Source: Martinezella lusitana
GTDB lineage: Bacteria > Pseudomonadota > Alphaproteobacteria > Rhizobiales > Rhizobiaceae
Length of the DNA stretch: 64,000 nucleotides
Reading direction: 5' to 3'
Assembly (NCBI RefSeq): GCF_010668395.1
Contig: NZ_WUEY01000002.1
Span: 587,965-651,964, forward strand
The position numbers and the translations under genes were made by a program. The notes below the pieces were generated by a model. It was not told the origin of the DNA and did no database searches. It saw only the letters and a program-made list of their open reading frames with translations. Below are positions 26,134-36,560 of the stretch, in pieces. Numbering within the stretch: the first letter of the stretch is position 1; each line of letters begins with the position of its first letter.

Positions 26134-27389
26134 GCGGATTTCCGCCATTGATCTTCCTTTTGCCACTGCTCCTCGAACAGCCGCGTCAACTGCCGGATGC
26201 TGGCGTGATAATCGAAATGCTCACGCACCCGCCGTTCGGCCGCCTCGCCAAGTCTCAGGCGCAGCGCCGGGTTGCGAATGGTCGATTCCAGTGCGGCGGC
26301 GAGCGCCTGCGGATTCTCAGAGGGAACGACGAGGCCGTTTTCGCCATCATCAAGCAGTTCGGGGACGCCGGAGACATTGGTGGAGACGCAGACGAGACGC
26401 TGGCTCGACGCCTCCACCAGCACATTCGGCAGGCCGTCGCGATCGCCGTCGGCCGCTACCCGGCAGGCAAGCGCGAAAATATCGGCCTGGCGATAGTGGG
26501 CAAGCACGTCTTCCTGCGCGAGTGCGCCTTTCCAGGTGATACGGCCGGCAATGCCAAGCGTGTCGGCAAGGGCCTTCAATTTCGACAGGCCGTCACCGCC
26601 GCCGATATGGGTAAAACGCCAGTGCAGATCGCCGGGCAACAACGCAAGCGCCCTCAGCAGCACATCGTATCCCTTCTTCTCCACGGCACGCCCGACGCTG
26701 AGAATGAAGGCGGGATCGGAGGTGTCCGTGCCATCGCGATTGGAGTGTCCACCGGCGAAGGGGCCGAAGCGATCGAGATCCAGGCCGTGATAGCTTAGAT
26801 GCACCTTGTCGCCCTCGGCGATCAGATCGCGCATGTGCTCGAAGCCGGTGCGCGTGCAGGTCACCGCCCAGCGGGCCCGGTCAAGCTTTTCCGAAAGCTC
26901 CCAGTCCGGCGAGGTCCAGATATCCTTGGCATGGGCCGAGCATGTCCAGGGAATGCCGGTCATGATGCTGGCATAGGCCGTCACCGAGGCTGGCGTGTGG
27001 ATGAAATGGGCATGCAGCCACTCACCGCCATCGGGCCATTCATGCGCCAGCACCAGGGCCTGCCCGAAACGGCGCACCCGGTTCGGGGTGAGATCCCGTT
27101 TCAGGTCGGCCCAGAACTGCTTCACGAGCGGTTTGAAACCCGGCTTGCCGATGCCGGCAAGGAATGCCCGCAAAACCCTCAGCGGCTCGTCGTGCAAGTA
27201 TTCCGGCAGGTAGACGACACGCGCCTTGATTTCGTCATGGACCGGATGGCGCTTCTTGTCGGTGGGTTTGCGCATCGAAATCAGCGTCAGGTCGAAGCCG
27301 GCCTTTTCCAGGCCGAGCAGCTCCTGCGCAATGAATGTTTCCGACAGGCGAGGATAGCCTTTCAGGACCACCAGTATTTTCTTCCGCAT
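26130..27389 (-). CDS. Glycosyltransferase family 4 protein
   Basis: This 419-residue GT-B glycosyltransferase has N-terminal KILVVLKGYPRLSETFIAQELLGLEKAG, typical of colanic-acid-type GT4 enzymes. The C-terminal donor-binding domain shows FILSVGRAVEKKGYDVLLRAL and DGLPNVLVEASSQRLVCVSTNVSGVPELL, with the E-x7-E type donor loop. It overlaps the next gene by ATGA and is 17 bp after the family 28-like gene, so the three transferase genes form one unit. The product is probably an oligosaccharide or glycolipid head group. Confidence 0.87.
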   Translation of the reverse strand: MRKKILVVLKGYPRLSETFIAQELLGLEKAGFDLTLISMRKPTDKKRHPVHDEIKARVVYLPEYLHDEPLRVLRAFLAGIGKPGFKPLVKQFWADLKRDLTPNRVRRFGQALVLAHEWPDGGEWLHAHFIHTPASVTAYASIMTGIPWTCSAHAKDIWTSPDWELSEKLDRARWAVTCTRTGFEHMRDLIAEGDKVHLSYHGLDLDRFGPFAGGHSNRDGTDTSDPAFILSVGRAVEKKGYDVLLRALALLPGDLHWRFTHIGGGDGLSKLKALADTLGIAGRITWKGALAQEDVLAHYRQADIFALACRVAADGDRDGLPNVLVEASSQRLVCVSTNVSGVPELLDDGENGLVVPSENPQALAAALESTIRNPALRLRLGEAAERRVREHFDYHASIRQLTRLFEEQWQKEDQWRKSA

Positions 27390-27406
27390 CGACAGGTTCC
27401 GGCGAT

Positions 27407-28621
27407 CTATTCGGCCACGATCGATAGCGGCGGGTAGCGCTCGCGATCATCGAACCATTCGCCAACCGTACGCGAAATATGCACCAGTCCCTCGAGACGC
27501 ATGTTGCTGCTGCTCGCCGACGGCGGCGCACGGTGCGCCAGGCGCTTCAGGGCTGCGGCAAGCTTGCTCGGATCGGCGGACTCTTCCGGCAGCAGCATGT
27601 CGACGAGGCCGAGCTCGCTTGCCCGCTGCGCGCGGATCAACTGCTCTTCGCGCGGACGCGTGCGCGGAATGATCAGCGCCGGCTTGTCGAAGGACAGGAT
27701 CTCGCAGTAGGTGTTGTAGCCGCCCATCGCGACGACGGCCTTGGCACCGGCGATCAGCTCTTCCATCTTGTTGTCGAACTCGATCACCTGCAGACAGTCG
27801 ACCTTGCTTGCACGCTCCAGCAACTGGCTGCGCTCCTTGGCCGGCATATAGGGGCCGAGGACGATCAGCGTCTTCTGCGTCAGGGACTTGTCCTGCTCGA
27901 AGGCGCCGACGACATCGCTGACCAGATCGGCGCCATCGCCGCCGCCGCCGGTCGTCACCAGAATATAATCCTCGTCGGGCACATGCTCCGACTTCGTTCC
28001 CAGAGTGGAAACGCTGCGCTGGAGGAAGCCGACGAACTCCATCTTCCGGCGCACGCCCGCCGGTACGTCGAGGCCCACAAGCGGATCATGGAAATCCGGC
28101 GGTCCATAGACCCAGACGCGATCGTAGAACTGATCGATCTTCTGCAGGACGTTGTTCTTCTTCCACTCCGCTTCCAGCAGGTGCGGCGCGTCCATGACGT
28201 CGCGCATGCCCAAAACCAGCGTCGTGCCCCGCGCCTTGAGATAGGTCAGCGTCTCCTCGACTTCGCCCTTGAGGCCCATCGGCTCCTTGTCGACGATGAA
28301 GACATCCGGCTGGAAGGTCTCCGCCGTATGCCGGATGATCGACTGCCGCATCTTTAGCGTCTCTTGCAGAGCAACGTGGCTTGCCATCGACGTATACTCG
28401 CCGTCGCGCAGCTTGATGACGCTCGGCACCTTGACGAAATCGACGCGCGATCGATAGTCGAAAGCACCGGCAATCGTTGCGCCGGAGATGATCAGCACGT
28501 TCAGCCCGCGGTAATCTTCTACCAGCGCATGCGCGATGGTACGGCATCGCCTGAGATGGCCGAGACCGAACGTATCGTGGCTGTACATGAGGATTCGAGC
28601 ATCTTCTAAGCGCCGCTTCAT
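27407..28621 (-). CDS. Predicted glycosyltransferase, family 28-like (COG4671 type), copy 2
   Basis: This 404-residue GT-B fold protein starts with RILMYSHDTFGLGHLRRCR and has a C-terminal donor domain with LVTTGGGGDGADLVSDVV, KAVVAMGGYNTYCEILSF and IIPRTRPREEQLIRA. GAGG lies eight bases before ATG 28621, which is preferred to the more distal in-frame start at 28669. It is paralogous to the enzyme encoded two genes downstream and could add a sugar of the same type at another position. It lies 102 bp after the peptide ABC operon. Confidence 0.82.
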   Translation of the reverse strand: MKRRLEDARILMYSHDTFGLGHLRRCRTIAHALVEDYRGLNVLIISGATIAGAFDYRSRVDFVKVPSVIKLRDGEYTSMASHVALQETLKMRQSIIRHTAETFQPDVFIVDKEPMGLKGEVEETLTYLKARGTTLVLGMRDVMDAPHLLEAEWKKNNVLQKIDQFYDRVWVYGPPDFHDPLVGLDVPAGVRRKMEFVGFLQRSVSTLGTKSEHVPDEDYILVTTGGGGDGADLVSDVVGAFEQDKSLTQKTLIVLGPYMPAKERSQLLERASKVDCLQVIEFDNKMEELIAGAKAVVAMGGYNTYCEILSFDKPALIIPRTRPREEQLIRAQRASELGLVDMLLPEESADPSKLAAALKRLAHRAPPSASSSNMRLEGLVHISRTVGEWFDDRERYPPLSIVAE

Positions 28622-28723
28622 GGGCAAAACCTCTGGGGGATGAAAGTCATGTACGTGGTTTGTCGGCACACGACATCCACGTCCGCTTCTCGAATTGCAA
28701 TCCTGTCTTCGCCATTCACCCTG

Positions 28724-29899
28724 CTATTTGTAGGGATCGGCAGCATCGCGCAAGCCGTCTCCTAAAAAGTTGAACGCCAGAATAACCAAAATCACCGGCA
28801 CCATAGGGAAAAGGAGCCATGGATAAAAGGCGATGACGCTGACGCTCCTCGCCTCGGTTAACAAAATTCCCCAGCTCGTGATCGGCGGACGAAGGCCCAA
28901 TCCGAGAAAACTCAGCGCAGTTTCGCCAAGAATCATGCTGGGGACCGAAATCGTCGCCGTGGCGATCAGATGCGACATGAAGCCGGGAACAAGGTGGCGT
29001 CCGATGATACGCGGCGTGCTTGCCCCCATCAACTGAGCGGCGAGTACATAGTCTTCCTCGCGCAAGGATAGCAGCTTCGAGCGTACCGCGCGCGCAAGAC
29101 CGGTCCAGTCCAGAATGCCCAGAATGATGGTAATGCCGAAATAGACGATGATCGGGCTCCAGCTCACGGGCATGATCGCCGCCAGCGCCATCCACAAAGG
29201 CAGGCTCGGCAGCGACTGCAGCACCTCGATCACCCGCTGCACGAGAAGATCGAAAAGGCCGCCGTGATAACCGGCAAGACCGCCGATGACGATGCCGAGC
29301 ACGAAGCTGATGGCTATGCCGATCAACCCGATGGTGAGCGAAATGCGCGCGCCGTAGATGATGCGCGAAAGCACATCCCGGCCCAGGCGATCGGTTCCCA
29401 GCAGATACATCTGGCCGCCGACAGCCGGGCACACCAGATGAAGGTTCGAATCCACCACTCCCCAGAAGCGATAGGCGTCACCGCGGCAGAAGAAGCGGAT
29501 CGGCTGCACGTCGGAGGGATTATCGGCGTAGATCCGCCGCAGCGTATCGATGTCGAGGGTCATCTTGCGGCCGTAGACGAACGGACCGACGAAATCGCCC
29601 TTGTCGAAGAAATGGATCCCCTGCGGCGGCGAATGGATATAGTCCACGTTGCGGGTATGCAGCCCGTAGGGCGCCAGGAATTCCGCAATCAGGATCGTCC
29701 CGTAACACAGAAGCAGAAAGATGCCGGACGCCAGCGCAAGTCTATGCTTCTTGAACTTCCACCACATCAGCTTCTTTTGCGAAGCCATGTAGTAGCGTTG
29801 CTGACCGGCAGACATCGCCTCGAACTGGTCCGGATCGAAATCCGCATTCGAGACATAGTGCTCCAGGGGCGCGCCGGGGCGTGGCAGGGGTGAGTTCAC
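28724..29899 (-). CDS. Oligopeptide-type ABC transporter permease (OppC/DppC-like)
   Basis: This 391-residue permease has an extended N-terminal cytoplasmic segment, a first helix near residues 55-75 (LALASGIFLLLCYGTILIAEF) and a periplasmic insertion of about 100 residues. The core then carries LGTDRLGRDVLSRIIYGARISL, diagnostic of OppC/DppC, and the EAA loop AAQLMGASTPRIIGRHLVPG. It is translationally coupled to the upstream permease through an ATGA overlap. It pairs with that protein to form the channel. Confidence 0.92.
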   Translation of the reverse strand: MNSPLPRPGAPLEHYVSNADFDPDQFEAMSAGQQRYYMASQKKLMWWKFKKHRLALASGIFLLLCYGTILIAEFLAPYGLHTRNVDYIHSPPQGIHFFDKGDFVGPFVYGRKMTLDIDTLRRIYADNPSDVQPIRFFCRGDAYRFWGVVDSNLHLVCPAVGGQMYLLGTDRLGRDVLSRIIYGARISLTIGLIGIAISFVLGIVIGGLAGYHGGLFDLLVQRVIEVLQSLPSLPLWMALAAIMPVSWSPIIVYFGITIILGILDWTGLARAVRSKLLSLREEDYVLAAQLMGASTPRIIGRHLVPGFMSHLIATATISVPSMILGETALSFLGLGLRPPITSWGILLTEARSVSVIAFYPWLLFPMVPVILVILAFNFLGDGLRDAADPYK

Positions 29900-30894
29900 T
29901 TCGTGCTCCTGCCTTGCAAGCGGATGCGGGGATCAAGGAAGCCGAGGGCGATATCCGAAATCAGCACGCCGATGACGTTGAGAAAGGCCAGGAACATCAG
30001 GAACGAGCCGGCAAGGTACATGTCCTGGCTCTGCAGGGCCCTGATCAGCATCGGCCCGGTCGTCTCCAGCGACAGCACGATGGCCGTGATTTCGGCACCG
30101 GAGATGATCGACGGCAGGATCGAGCCGATATCGGCGACAAAGAAGTTCAATGCCATCCGCAGCGGATATTTCACCAGGGCCTTCAGAGGGTGCAGTCCCT
30201 TGGCGCGAGCCGTGACGACATATTGCTTTTGCATTTCGTCGAGCAGGTTGGCGCGAAGGCGGCGGATCATGCCCGCAGTGCCGGCTGTGCCGACGATGAT
30301 GACCGGGATCCACAGATGCGACAGGATCGATTGTGCCTTTTCCCAGCTCATCGGCTGCGACAGATATTTCTGGTCCATCAGATGGCCGATCGATACCCCG
30401 AACCAGACATTGGCGAAGTACATCAGGATCAGCGCCAGCATGAAGTTCGGAATGGCGATGCCGAGCAGTCCGAGGAAGGTCAGGCCGTAGTCGCCCCAGC
30501 TATATTGATGGGTGGCAGAATAGATGCCGATCGGAAACGCGATCAACCACGTCACGAGGATCGTCGTCATCGATACGAGGATGGTCAGCCACAGGCGGTC
30601 GCCGACGACATCCGAGACCGGCAGCTGATACTCGAAGGAATAGCCGAAATCACCATGCAGCATGCCGGCGACCCAGCGGACATACTGGATCGGCAAGGGT
30701 CGGTCCAGCCCGTATTCGTGGCGAAGATTCTCGATTTCCTGAAGGTTCGCGGTCTCGCCCTGAGCCCGCAGTTCGGCGATCTGGCTTTCGAAAAAGTCGC
30801 CGGGCGGAAGCTGGATGATGGTGAAGACCAGCATCGAAATGACGATCAAGGTCGGGATCATCACGGCGATGCGCCAGAGGATGTATCTAAGCAT
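29896..30894 (-). CDS. Oligopeptide-type ABC transporter permease (OppB/DppB-like)
   Basis: This 332-residue permease has the N-terminal [20 protein letters not shown] helix and the DppB hallmarks LPPGDFFESQ, YGLDRPLPIQYVRWV and the EAA loop TARAKGLHPLKALVKYPLR. ATG 30894 is chosen over 30903 because the GAAGGGGG sequence abuts 30903 but is nine bases from 30894. It overlaps the binding-protein gene by 8 bp. Confidence 0.92.
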   Translation of the reverse strand: MLRYILWRIAVMIPTLIVISMLVFTIIQLPPGDFFESQIAELRAQGETANLQEIENLRHEYGLDRPLPIQYVRWVAGMLHGDFGYSFEYQLPVSDVVGDRLWLTILVSMTTILVTWLIAFPIGIYSATHQYSWGDYGLTFLGLLGIAIPNFMLALILMYFANVWFGVSIGHLMDQKYLSQPMSWEKAQSILSHLWIPVIIVGTAGTAGMIRRLRANLLDEMQKQYVVTARAKGLHPLKALVKYPLRMALNFFVADIGSILPSIISGAEITAIVLSLETTGPMLIRALQSQDMYLAGSFLMFLAFLNVIGVLISDIALGFLDPRIRLQGRSTK

Positions 30895-32803
30895 TCTGCC
30901 CATCCCCCTTCATCCAGAAGGTATCCGGCATATAGACACCGAGATAGCAGGTCGGATCGAAGCCGTAGAGCGCCTTTTCCGGCACGTTCTGCATGCGCGC
31001 CGAATGAACGATCGGCTGCAGGGTCGCGTTGACGAGGCCGATGGAGAAGACTTGGTCGGTATAGATGGCCAGCATCTTGTGCCAGATATCCGCCCGTTCG
31101 AAGGAAGACGCCGCCGTTTCCCATTCGCGCAGCAGCTTGACGAGTTCGGCCGCCTCGGAGACTTCCGGCGCCACGCCCTGCGTCTCGCGCGAGAGATAGT
31201 ACATTCCCCATAGCGGCCATTGCATCTGGTCGTCCATGGTGGGGGCCAATTCGCCCGGGTTCATGTCGGCGGTCGGCACTCCGTTGTCGAGGCCATACCA
31301 CAACGACATCAGGATACGGCCGCCCATGGCGCGGCTACGGAAGACATCGCGTTGCGATACTCTGGTGAAAAGTGCGATGCCGACCTTGCGCCAATGGTCC
31401 GTGATCAATTCCAGAACGTCGGAATCCAGCGTGCTTTCGCCAGGCGTCTCAACGGTGATCTCCATTCGCCGCCCGTCCGGCAGAATGCGGATGCCATCTT
31501 CGTCGCGTTTCGCGAGACCGGCGGCATCGAGCAGGGCATTGGCTTGATCCGGGTCGTGCGCGATCCACGCCGAAGCATATTCCGGCTTGTAGAGCGGACT
31601 GTCCGGCAAGACCGTATCGGCGCTCTCCGCTCCGAGGCCGTAGAAGACGGCCATATTGATTTCATGGCGGTCGATCGCCAGCGACAGGGCCCGCCGCACC
31701 CTGACGTCGCGCATGACGTCCCGCCAGACGGGATCGGCGCTGTTCAAGTTCGGAAACAGGGCGATGCGCGAGCCGCGCGCCATTTTCCAGAGGTTGACCT
31801 TGACCGGGTAGCGCTTCTCCGCATCCTTCAGGAAGGTATAGTCGTTGAAGTCTATGCCGGTGGCCTGCAGATCGCTTTCCCCCGCACCGGTCTTGGCGGC
31901 AATGATCGAAGACGAGCTGATATTCAGGATCATGCGGTCGATATAGGGCAACTGCCGCCCATTTTCGTCGACGCGGTGGAAATAGGGATTACGCTCGAAA
32001 ACGAACTGCTCCGCAGGCGGCGCCGTCGTGTTCCGCCAGGGATCGAGTACCGGCAGATTGGGATTTTCCGGCCGATAGGCCCGACCCATCTTGATGTGCA
32101 GATCCTGCCATTTCTTCACCCGGTTTTCCTGCATCAGCGAGGAAAGGCGGATGCTGTCCTGATATTTCTTATGGAACTGCTTCAGATAATGCGCGGGGCC
32201 AGCGATGACGAGCGGCTGCGGCGCGGCAAGGCTCGGCAGGAAATCCGGATTGGGATCGTCCCAGGAGTAACGCACCGTCAGTTCATCCAGCTGCTCGAAG
32301 CGCGGCAGGCTGCCATGCGGGCGCAGCTCCAGCGCACCCCCGCCGGGCGTCAGCTGCTTGTTGAGGATGACGTCTTCCCACCAATAGCGGAAATCATCGG
32401 CCGTAAACGGGTGTCCGTCCGACCATCTGTGCCCATCGCGCAGCTTGAAGGTGAAGACCATGTCGTTCACTGCCGAGCAGGACTCCAGAATATCCGCCTG
32501 CAGCGTCAGCATGCGATCATAGCCGACCAAACGGGCATAGCCGTAGATCGTCATGAAGCGGATATCATTCTGGCTGCCGATGATCGTGCGTACCGATCCC
32601 CCATACCGGCCGGGCGTGCGGCCCATGGCGGCGACGTTGACGATGCGCGGGAATTTCGGCAGGCGCTTGGCAAGATGCGGCATCTGGCCCGCCCTCAGCC
32701 ACTCGGCAAAATATTCCGGCTCGTTGTCGACATCAGCCGCCAGAACAGGCTGAGGCAGAACGGTGGAGGCCAACAGGCCGAGGAAAGTGCGCCGATCGAT
32801 CAT
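30887..32803 (-). CDS. Family 5 extracellular solute-binding protein with Tat signal
   Basis: This 638-residue peptide/nickel-type binding protein begins [23 protein letters not shown], a twin-arginine signal peptide (RRTFLGL), so it is probably exported folded. The mature protein carries the family 5 elements [26 protein letters not shown] and [18 protein letters not shown] 32803 overlaps the ATPase stop as ATGA. The placement of a peptide-type importer inside a glycan cluster suggests it may import cell-wall peptides or a glycopeptide (inference). Confidence 0.9.
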   Translation of the reverse strand: MIDRRTFLGLLASTVLPQPVLAADVDNEPEYFAEWLRAGQMPHLAKRLPKFPRIVNVAAMGRTPGRYGGSVRTIIGSQNDIRFMTIYGYARLVGYDRMLTLQADILESCSAVNDMVFTFKLRDGHRWSDGHPFTADDFRYWWEDVILNKQLTPGGGALELRPHGSLPRFEQLDELTVRYSWDDPNPDFLPSLAAPQPLVIAGPAHYLKQFHKKYQDSIRLSSLMQENRVKKWQDLHIKMGRAYRPENPNLPVLDPWRNTTAPPAEQFVFERNPYFHRVDENGRQLPYIDRMILNISSSSIIAAKTGAGESDLQATGIDFNDYTFLKDAEKRYPVKVNLWKMARGSRIALFPNLNSADPVWRDVMRDVRVRRALSLAIDRHEINMAVFYGLGAESADTVLPDSPLYKPEYASAWIAHDPDQANALLDAAGLAKRDEDGIRILPDGRRMEITVETPGESTLDSDVLELITDHWRKVGIALFTRVSQRDVFRSRAMGGRILMSLWYGLDNGVPTADMNPGELAPTMDDQMQWPLWGMYYLSRETQGVAPEVSEAAELVKLLREWETAASSFERADIWHKMLAIYTDQVFSIGLVNATLQPIVHSARMQNVPEKALYGFDPTCYLGVYMPDTFWMKGDGQNA

Positions 32804-34707
32804 TTCCGCAGCTCCTGGGCATCGACGCCCCGGCGGGCGCGAACGAAGTGTCCGCCGCCCAGATCGGCGTAGGCAAGCTCTCCCTCGCCGCCCTCGGCAA
32901 ATTGCGGCCCCCATTTTTGCTTGGCCGCGGGCCCTTCGCTGTTCAACACGGAGAAATCGAGCTGCCGGTCGAGATCGGGGAACGGGACGGCGGCCAGAAG
33001 CGACCGCGTATAGGGATGGACGGGCTCCCGCAGGATGACTTCCCGCGGCGCGATCTCGACGATGCGCCCGCGCGCCATGACGGCAATCCGGTCGGCCATG
33101 TAATCGACCACGGCAAGATTATGCGAAATGAACAGATAGGTCAGGCCGAGTTCCTTCTGCAGATCCTTGAGCAGATTGAGGATCTGCGCCTGCACGGACA
33201 CATCGAGGGCCGAGACCGGTTCATCGAGAATGAGAAGTTTCGGCCCCAGCGCCAATGCACGCGCAATGCCGATGCGCTGGCGCTGGCCGCCGGAGAAGCT
33301 GTGCGGGTAGCGGCTCAGATAGTGCTTGTCGAGGCCGATCGCCTGCATCAGCGCCTTGACTTTTTCCTTGCGCTCGGCGCTGTCGCCGTGCCCATGGATC
33401 TCCAGCGGCTCGCTCAGAATGTTGCGGATCGTCATGCGTGGCGAAAGCGACGAGACCGGATCCTGGAAGACCATCTGTATCTTCGTGCGCAGATCCATCA
33501 GTTCATCGCCCTTGACGGCGAGGACGTCGATCTTGCCGCTGCCGTCATCGAAGCTGACGGAACCGCTGTCGGCCGTGATGGCCCGCATGAGGATCTTGCT
33601 CACCGTCGTCTTGCCGCAGCCGCTTTCGCCGACCAGGCCGAGACACTCGCCGCGGCGGATATCGAAACTGACATCGTCGACCGCGCGGAACTTTCCGCCA
33701 CCCCGCGTTCCGAACAGGCCGCCGGCCTTCGAGGTGTAGGTCTTGGTCAGATTGCGCACGCTCAGCATGACATCGGGCGCTGAAGCCGTAGCGCTCGAAC
33801 CGTTGCCGATCAGCTTCTTCTTGCCGGAGAAGGTGCCGAGATTGACGGGGACATCCCGCAGGGACTTCAATCGCTCGCCGGGCTTCATGTCGAAATGCGG
33901 CACCGCCGACATCAGAGCCTTGAGATAGCGGTGTTGCGGCTGACGGAAGATGGTTTCGACCGGCCCCGCCTCCATGATCTCGCCGTGATAGATGACGACG
34001 ACCTCGTCTGCCATGTTGGCGACGACGCCGAGGTCATGGGTGATGAGGAGCATCGCCATGTTGAAGGTCTGCTGAAGATTGCGCAACAGGCCGAGGATCT
34101 GAGCCTGGATGGTGACATCAAGCGCCGTCGTCGGTTCGTCGGCAATCAGGAGCGCCGGATTGCAGATCAGCGCCATGGCGATCATCGCGCGCTGGCGCAT
34201 GCCTCCGGAGAGTTCGAAAGGATACCTGTCGAAGGTGTGAAAGGGATCCTGAAAGCCGACGAGGCTTAGGATTTCCTCGGTCTTCTCACGCTGCTCCGCC
34301 TTGCTGATGCCGGGACTGTGGATACGGAGCGCTTCGCTGATCTGGTTTCCCACCGTATGCAGCGGCGACAGCGACGTCATCGGCTCCTGAAAAATCTTGG
34401 CGATGCGTGCTCCGCGCAGCCTGCGCATGGCCACGCCGTCACGCGGCAGCTGAAGAAGATCGGTGGTCTGGCCGTCGAGCGGATCGGTGAACAGTATTCG
34501 GCCGGTCGCCGTTGCCGGCGCCGGAAGGATTCCCATGATCGACTGGCTGATGATCGATTTGCCGGAGCCGGATTCGCCGACCAGGGCGGTGACCTTGCCG
34601 GGAAGCACTCTCAGACTGGCATTTTTGACGACGCGCAGCTTGTCCCCATAAAGGGAGAACGAGACGTCGAGGTCCTCGATACGCAGTAGATCAGTCCCTG
34701 ACGCCAT
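32800..34707 (-). CDS. Oligopeptide-type ABC transporter, fused dual ATPase
   Basis: This 635-residue protein fuses DppD-like and DppF-like ATPases. The first half has Walker A GESGSGKS, signature [15 protein letters not shown] and Walker [13 protein letters not shown]. The second has [24 protein letters not shown] and [13 protein letters not shown] low-complexity linker near residue 315 separates them. GGGAAG lies eight bases before ATG 34707. It is the first gene of the ATPase, binding protein, permease, permease operon. Confidence 0.92.
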   Translation of the reverse strand: MASGTDLLRIEDLDVSFSLYGDKLRVVKNASLRVLPGKVTALVGESGSGKSIISQSIMGILPAPATATGRILFTDPLDGQTTDLLQLPRDGVAMRRLRGARIAKIFQEPMTSLSPLHTVGNQISEALRIHSPGISKAEQREKTEEILSLVGFQDPFHTFDRYPFELSGGMRQRAMIAMALICNPALLIADEPTTALDVTIQAQILGLLRNLQQTFNMAMLLITHDLGVVANMADEVVVIYHGEIMEAGPVETIFRQPQHRYLKALMSAVPHFDMKPGERLKSLRDVPVNLGTFSGKKKLIGNGSSATASAPDVMLSVRNLTKTYTSKAGGLFGTRGGGKFRAVDDVSFDIRRGECLGLVGESGCGKTTVSKILMRAITADSGSVSFDDGSGKIDVLAVKGDELMDLRTKIQMVFQDPVSSLSPRMTIRNILSEPLEIHGHGDSAERKEKVKALMQAIGLDKHYLSRYPHSFSGGQRQRIGIARALALGPKLLILDEPVSALDVSVQAQILNLLKDLQKELGLTYLFISHNLAVVDYMADRIAVMARGRIVEIAPREVILREPVHPYTRSLLAAVPFPDLDRQLDFSVLNSEGPAAKQKWGPQFAEGGEGELAYADLGGGHFVRARRGVDAQELRK

Positions 34708-34839
34708 ACATATTACTTCCCGCTCACATGACCTTTGTGGCCTTCGCGGCACACTAACGTAGGCCATAACGGGTGTCTAGCTGGTCAAAGCAATGCAGAG
34801 ACTTTAAAAAAACTGTCGTCTTTCCAGTGATATATCGGT

Positions 34840-36204
34840 CTATGCTGAACCGGGGGACGACAGGGGCCGCGAGGTCAGATTTTCGACTTGAACACGCCCT
34901 TCGAACTTCTTGGCGTCCCTGTGCAACAGAATGACCTGTTCAGCCTCCGACAGGCTGTCCGCCGCCGTTTCCTGAAAGATTTCCATCGCGCCATTGGCCG
35001 CGGTGGCGGCTTTCGGGTAGACGACGGTAAAGCGCTGGCGCACGCCACGCAGCTTCTCTTCGCCGAGTTTTCCCCATTCGCAATCGGTGTAGCTGGAGAA
35101 TGCCTGGCTCGCGACGACCTCGGTCGAATATTTCTTGGTCAGGGATTGCAGCCGTTCCACCTCGTTGACGGCTGCCCCGAAGGCCGAGAACGTCAACCGG
35201 TCCTTCAATCCGACATTGCCGAACATGACGTTGCCGACATGAAGGCCTATTCCATAGCGGACTTCGCTCAGGTTGCGCGACTGGCGGTCGCTGTTGAGCG
35301 CAACGACACGACGCTGCGCCTCGAAAACAGCCGACAAAGCCGCCTCGCAGGCCACTTTGGACGGGTCCTTGTGCCGTCCGCACGGATAGACGGCAAGAAA
35401 CCCATCACCGAGAAAGCTCAGGATTTCGCCTCCGTTGCGATTGAACGGGGCTGCGATCGCGTCAAAGAACTCGTTCAGCGTATCGATATAGGCCTGACGC
35501 CCTTCCTTTTCGGCATAGACGGTCGATTGCCGCATATCGCCCATGACCAGCGCCGCACGGATCGTCTCGCCGTCGCCGCGGCGGATCTGCCCGTTCAACA
35601 CACGCTTTCCGGCGTCGCCGCCAAGATAGGTGGTCAGCATATTGTTGGCGAGCCTGCCGAGAACCGCCATCTTGGCAGCCATTGCCAGATGGTTCTGCAT
35701 GCGCATCAAAGCGCCGATCATATCCTCGCTGAACCCACCGATACTATCTGTAGACCAGGAGCCCATCATGCCCTGGACCGAGCCTGCGCCGAAGGTCTGC
35801 ACGAAGGCCATGTAGTCGGTGACGCTCTCCCTGCGCAGGTCCTCGAAGATCGGAAACTCGACCGCGCCGTCCACATCGATCCTGCGGCGCAGATGCTGAA
35901 GATTATTGGACAGGAGATAGTAGTAGGGGCTCTGCATGAAGCGCTCCGGCTTCTCGTTCACATGCCGGTAGCCCTCGATCGTCAGACCGCCGGAGCGCCG
36001 CCAGGTGAAACCGAGCGCGTCATAAAGCGGGTGAAGCATGGAAAAGGTGAGATGCACGCGGGCGATCGGCATTCCCGTCGCCGCCATGCGCTCGCAGAAG
36101 CCTCGAACGATGGTCTCGAGATTTTCGCCGGTCAACGCAGCCTGCGTCAACCATTCCGCCACTTTATCGAGAAGAATATCAGAAACATTCGAATGAATAG
36201 TCAT
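34840..36204 (-). CDS. Class III adenylate/guanylate cyclase-like protein
   Basis: This 454-residue protein has an N-terminal region of about 200 residues of a type common beside rhizobial cyclases (function unknown) and a C-terminal class III cyclase domain. Metal-binding Asp223 (MGDMRQ) and Asp267 (FLGDGF) are present, as are Asn347 and Arg351 for the transition state. The substrate-defining lysine is replaced by Ser263 (ILSFLGDG), while Ser340 occupies the second specificity position. Activity or base preference may therefore be altered. It is the first gene of a leftward run that continues into the peptide ABC and glycosyltransferase genes. Confidence 0.85.
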   Translation of the reverse strand: MTIHSNVSDILLDKVAEWLTQAALTGENLETIVRGFCERMAATGMPIARVHLTFSMLHPLYDALGFTWRRSGGLTIEGYRHVNEKPERFMQSPYYYLLSNNLQHLRRRIDVDGAVEFPIFEDLRRESVTDYMAFVQTFGAGSVQGMMGSWSTDSIGGFSEDMIGALMRMQNHLAMAAKMAVLGRLANNMLTTYLGGDAGKRVLNGQIRRGDGETIRAALVMGDMRQSTVYAEKEGRQAYIDTLNEFFDAIAAPFNRNGGEILSFLGDGFLAVYPCGRHKDPSKVACEAALSAVFEAQRRVVALNSDRQSRNLSEVRYGIGLHVGNVMFGNVGLKDRLTFSAFGAAVNEVERLQSLTKKYSTEVVASQAFSSYTDCEWGKLGEEKLRGVRQRFTVVYPKAATAANGAMEIFQETAADSLSEAEQVILLHRDAKKFEGRVQVENLTSRPLSSPGSA

Positions 36205-36560
36205 TATCCCCGCGGCCTATCCTGCAGTGCCTGATGCCCCGTCCCGGCCATGCAACGCCGATGATTTCGCCGGCGCCCATTTCCAGAACCTCCGGCCTGT
36301 CGGTAAGGCCGGATGAAACCATCATGCTAAATCAGCGACACCCTCTTTCACCAGAGAGCATCGACATCAGAAAATTCGACTACGTTTTCCCGCGCCCCCG
36401 CACACGAAATGCAGCAGATGACAGCCGCAGCAAGCAGCGACTCTCGTTTTGTTCTCTTTCAGATAAGGCGCATATGCCGCTGAAACAATGGGCAAAAATA
36501 ACAGTGATCGAGAAAATCAAGACCACGACCCGTAGCCAGCTGCAGGTGCTATCCGAAAAG
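36205..36560. other. Intergenic region between two cyclase-like genes
   Basis: These 356 bases separate the leftward cyclase gene from the stop of the DUF3095 gene. Frames crossing it are short or are shadows of the flanking genes. It most likely holds the promoter of the 36204 to 34840 gene. I found no convincing hairpin or operator. Confidence 0.4.

Noticed and set aside
28724..34707. Naming the peptide importer YejABEF or Dpp
   Set aside because: Subunit order and the dual ATPase fit several oligopeptide systems; no feature decides among them.
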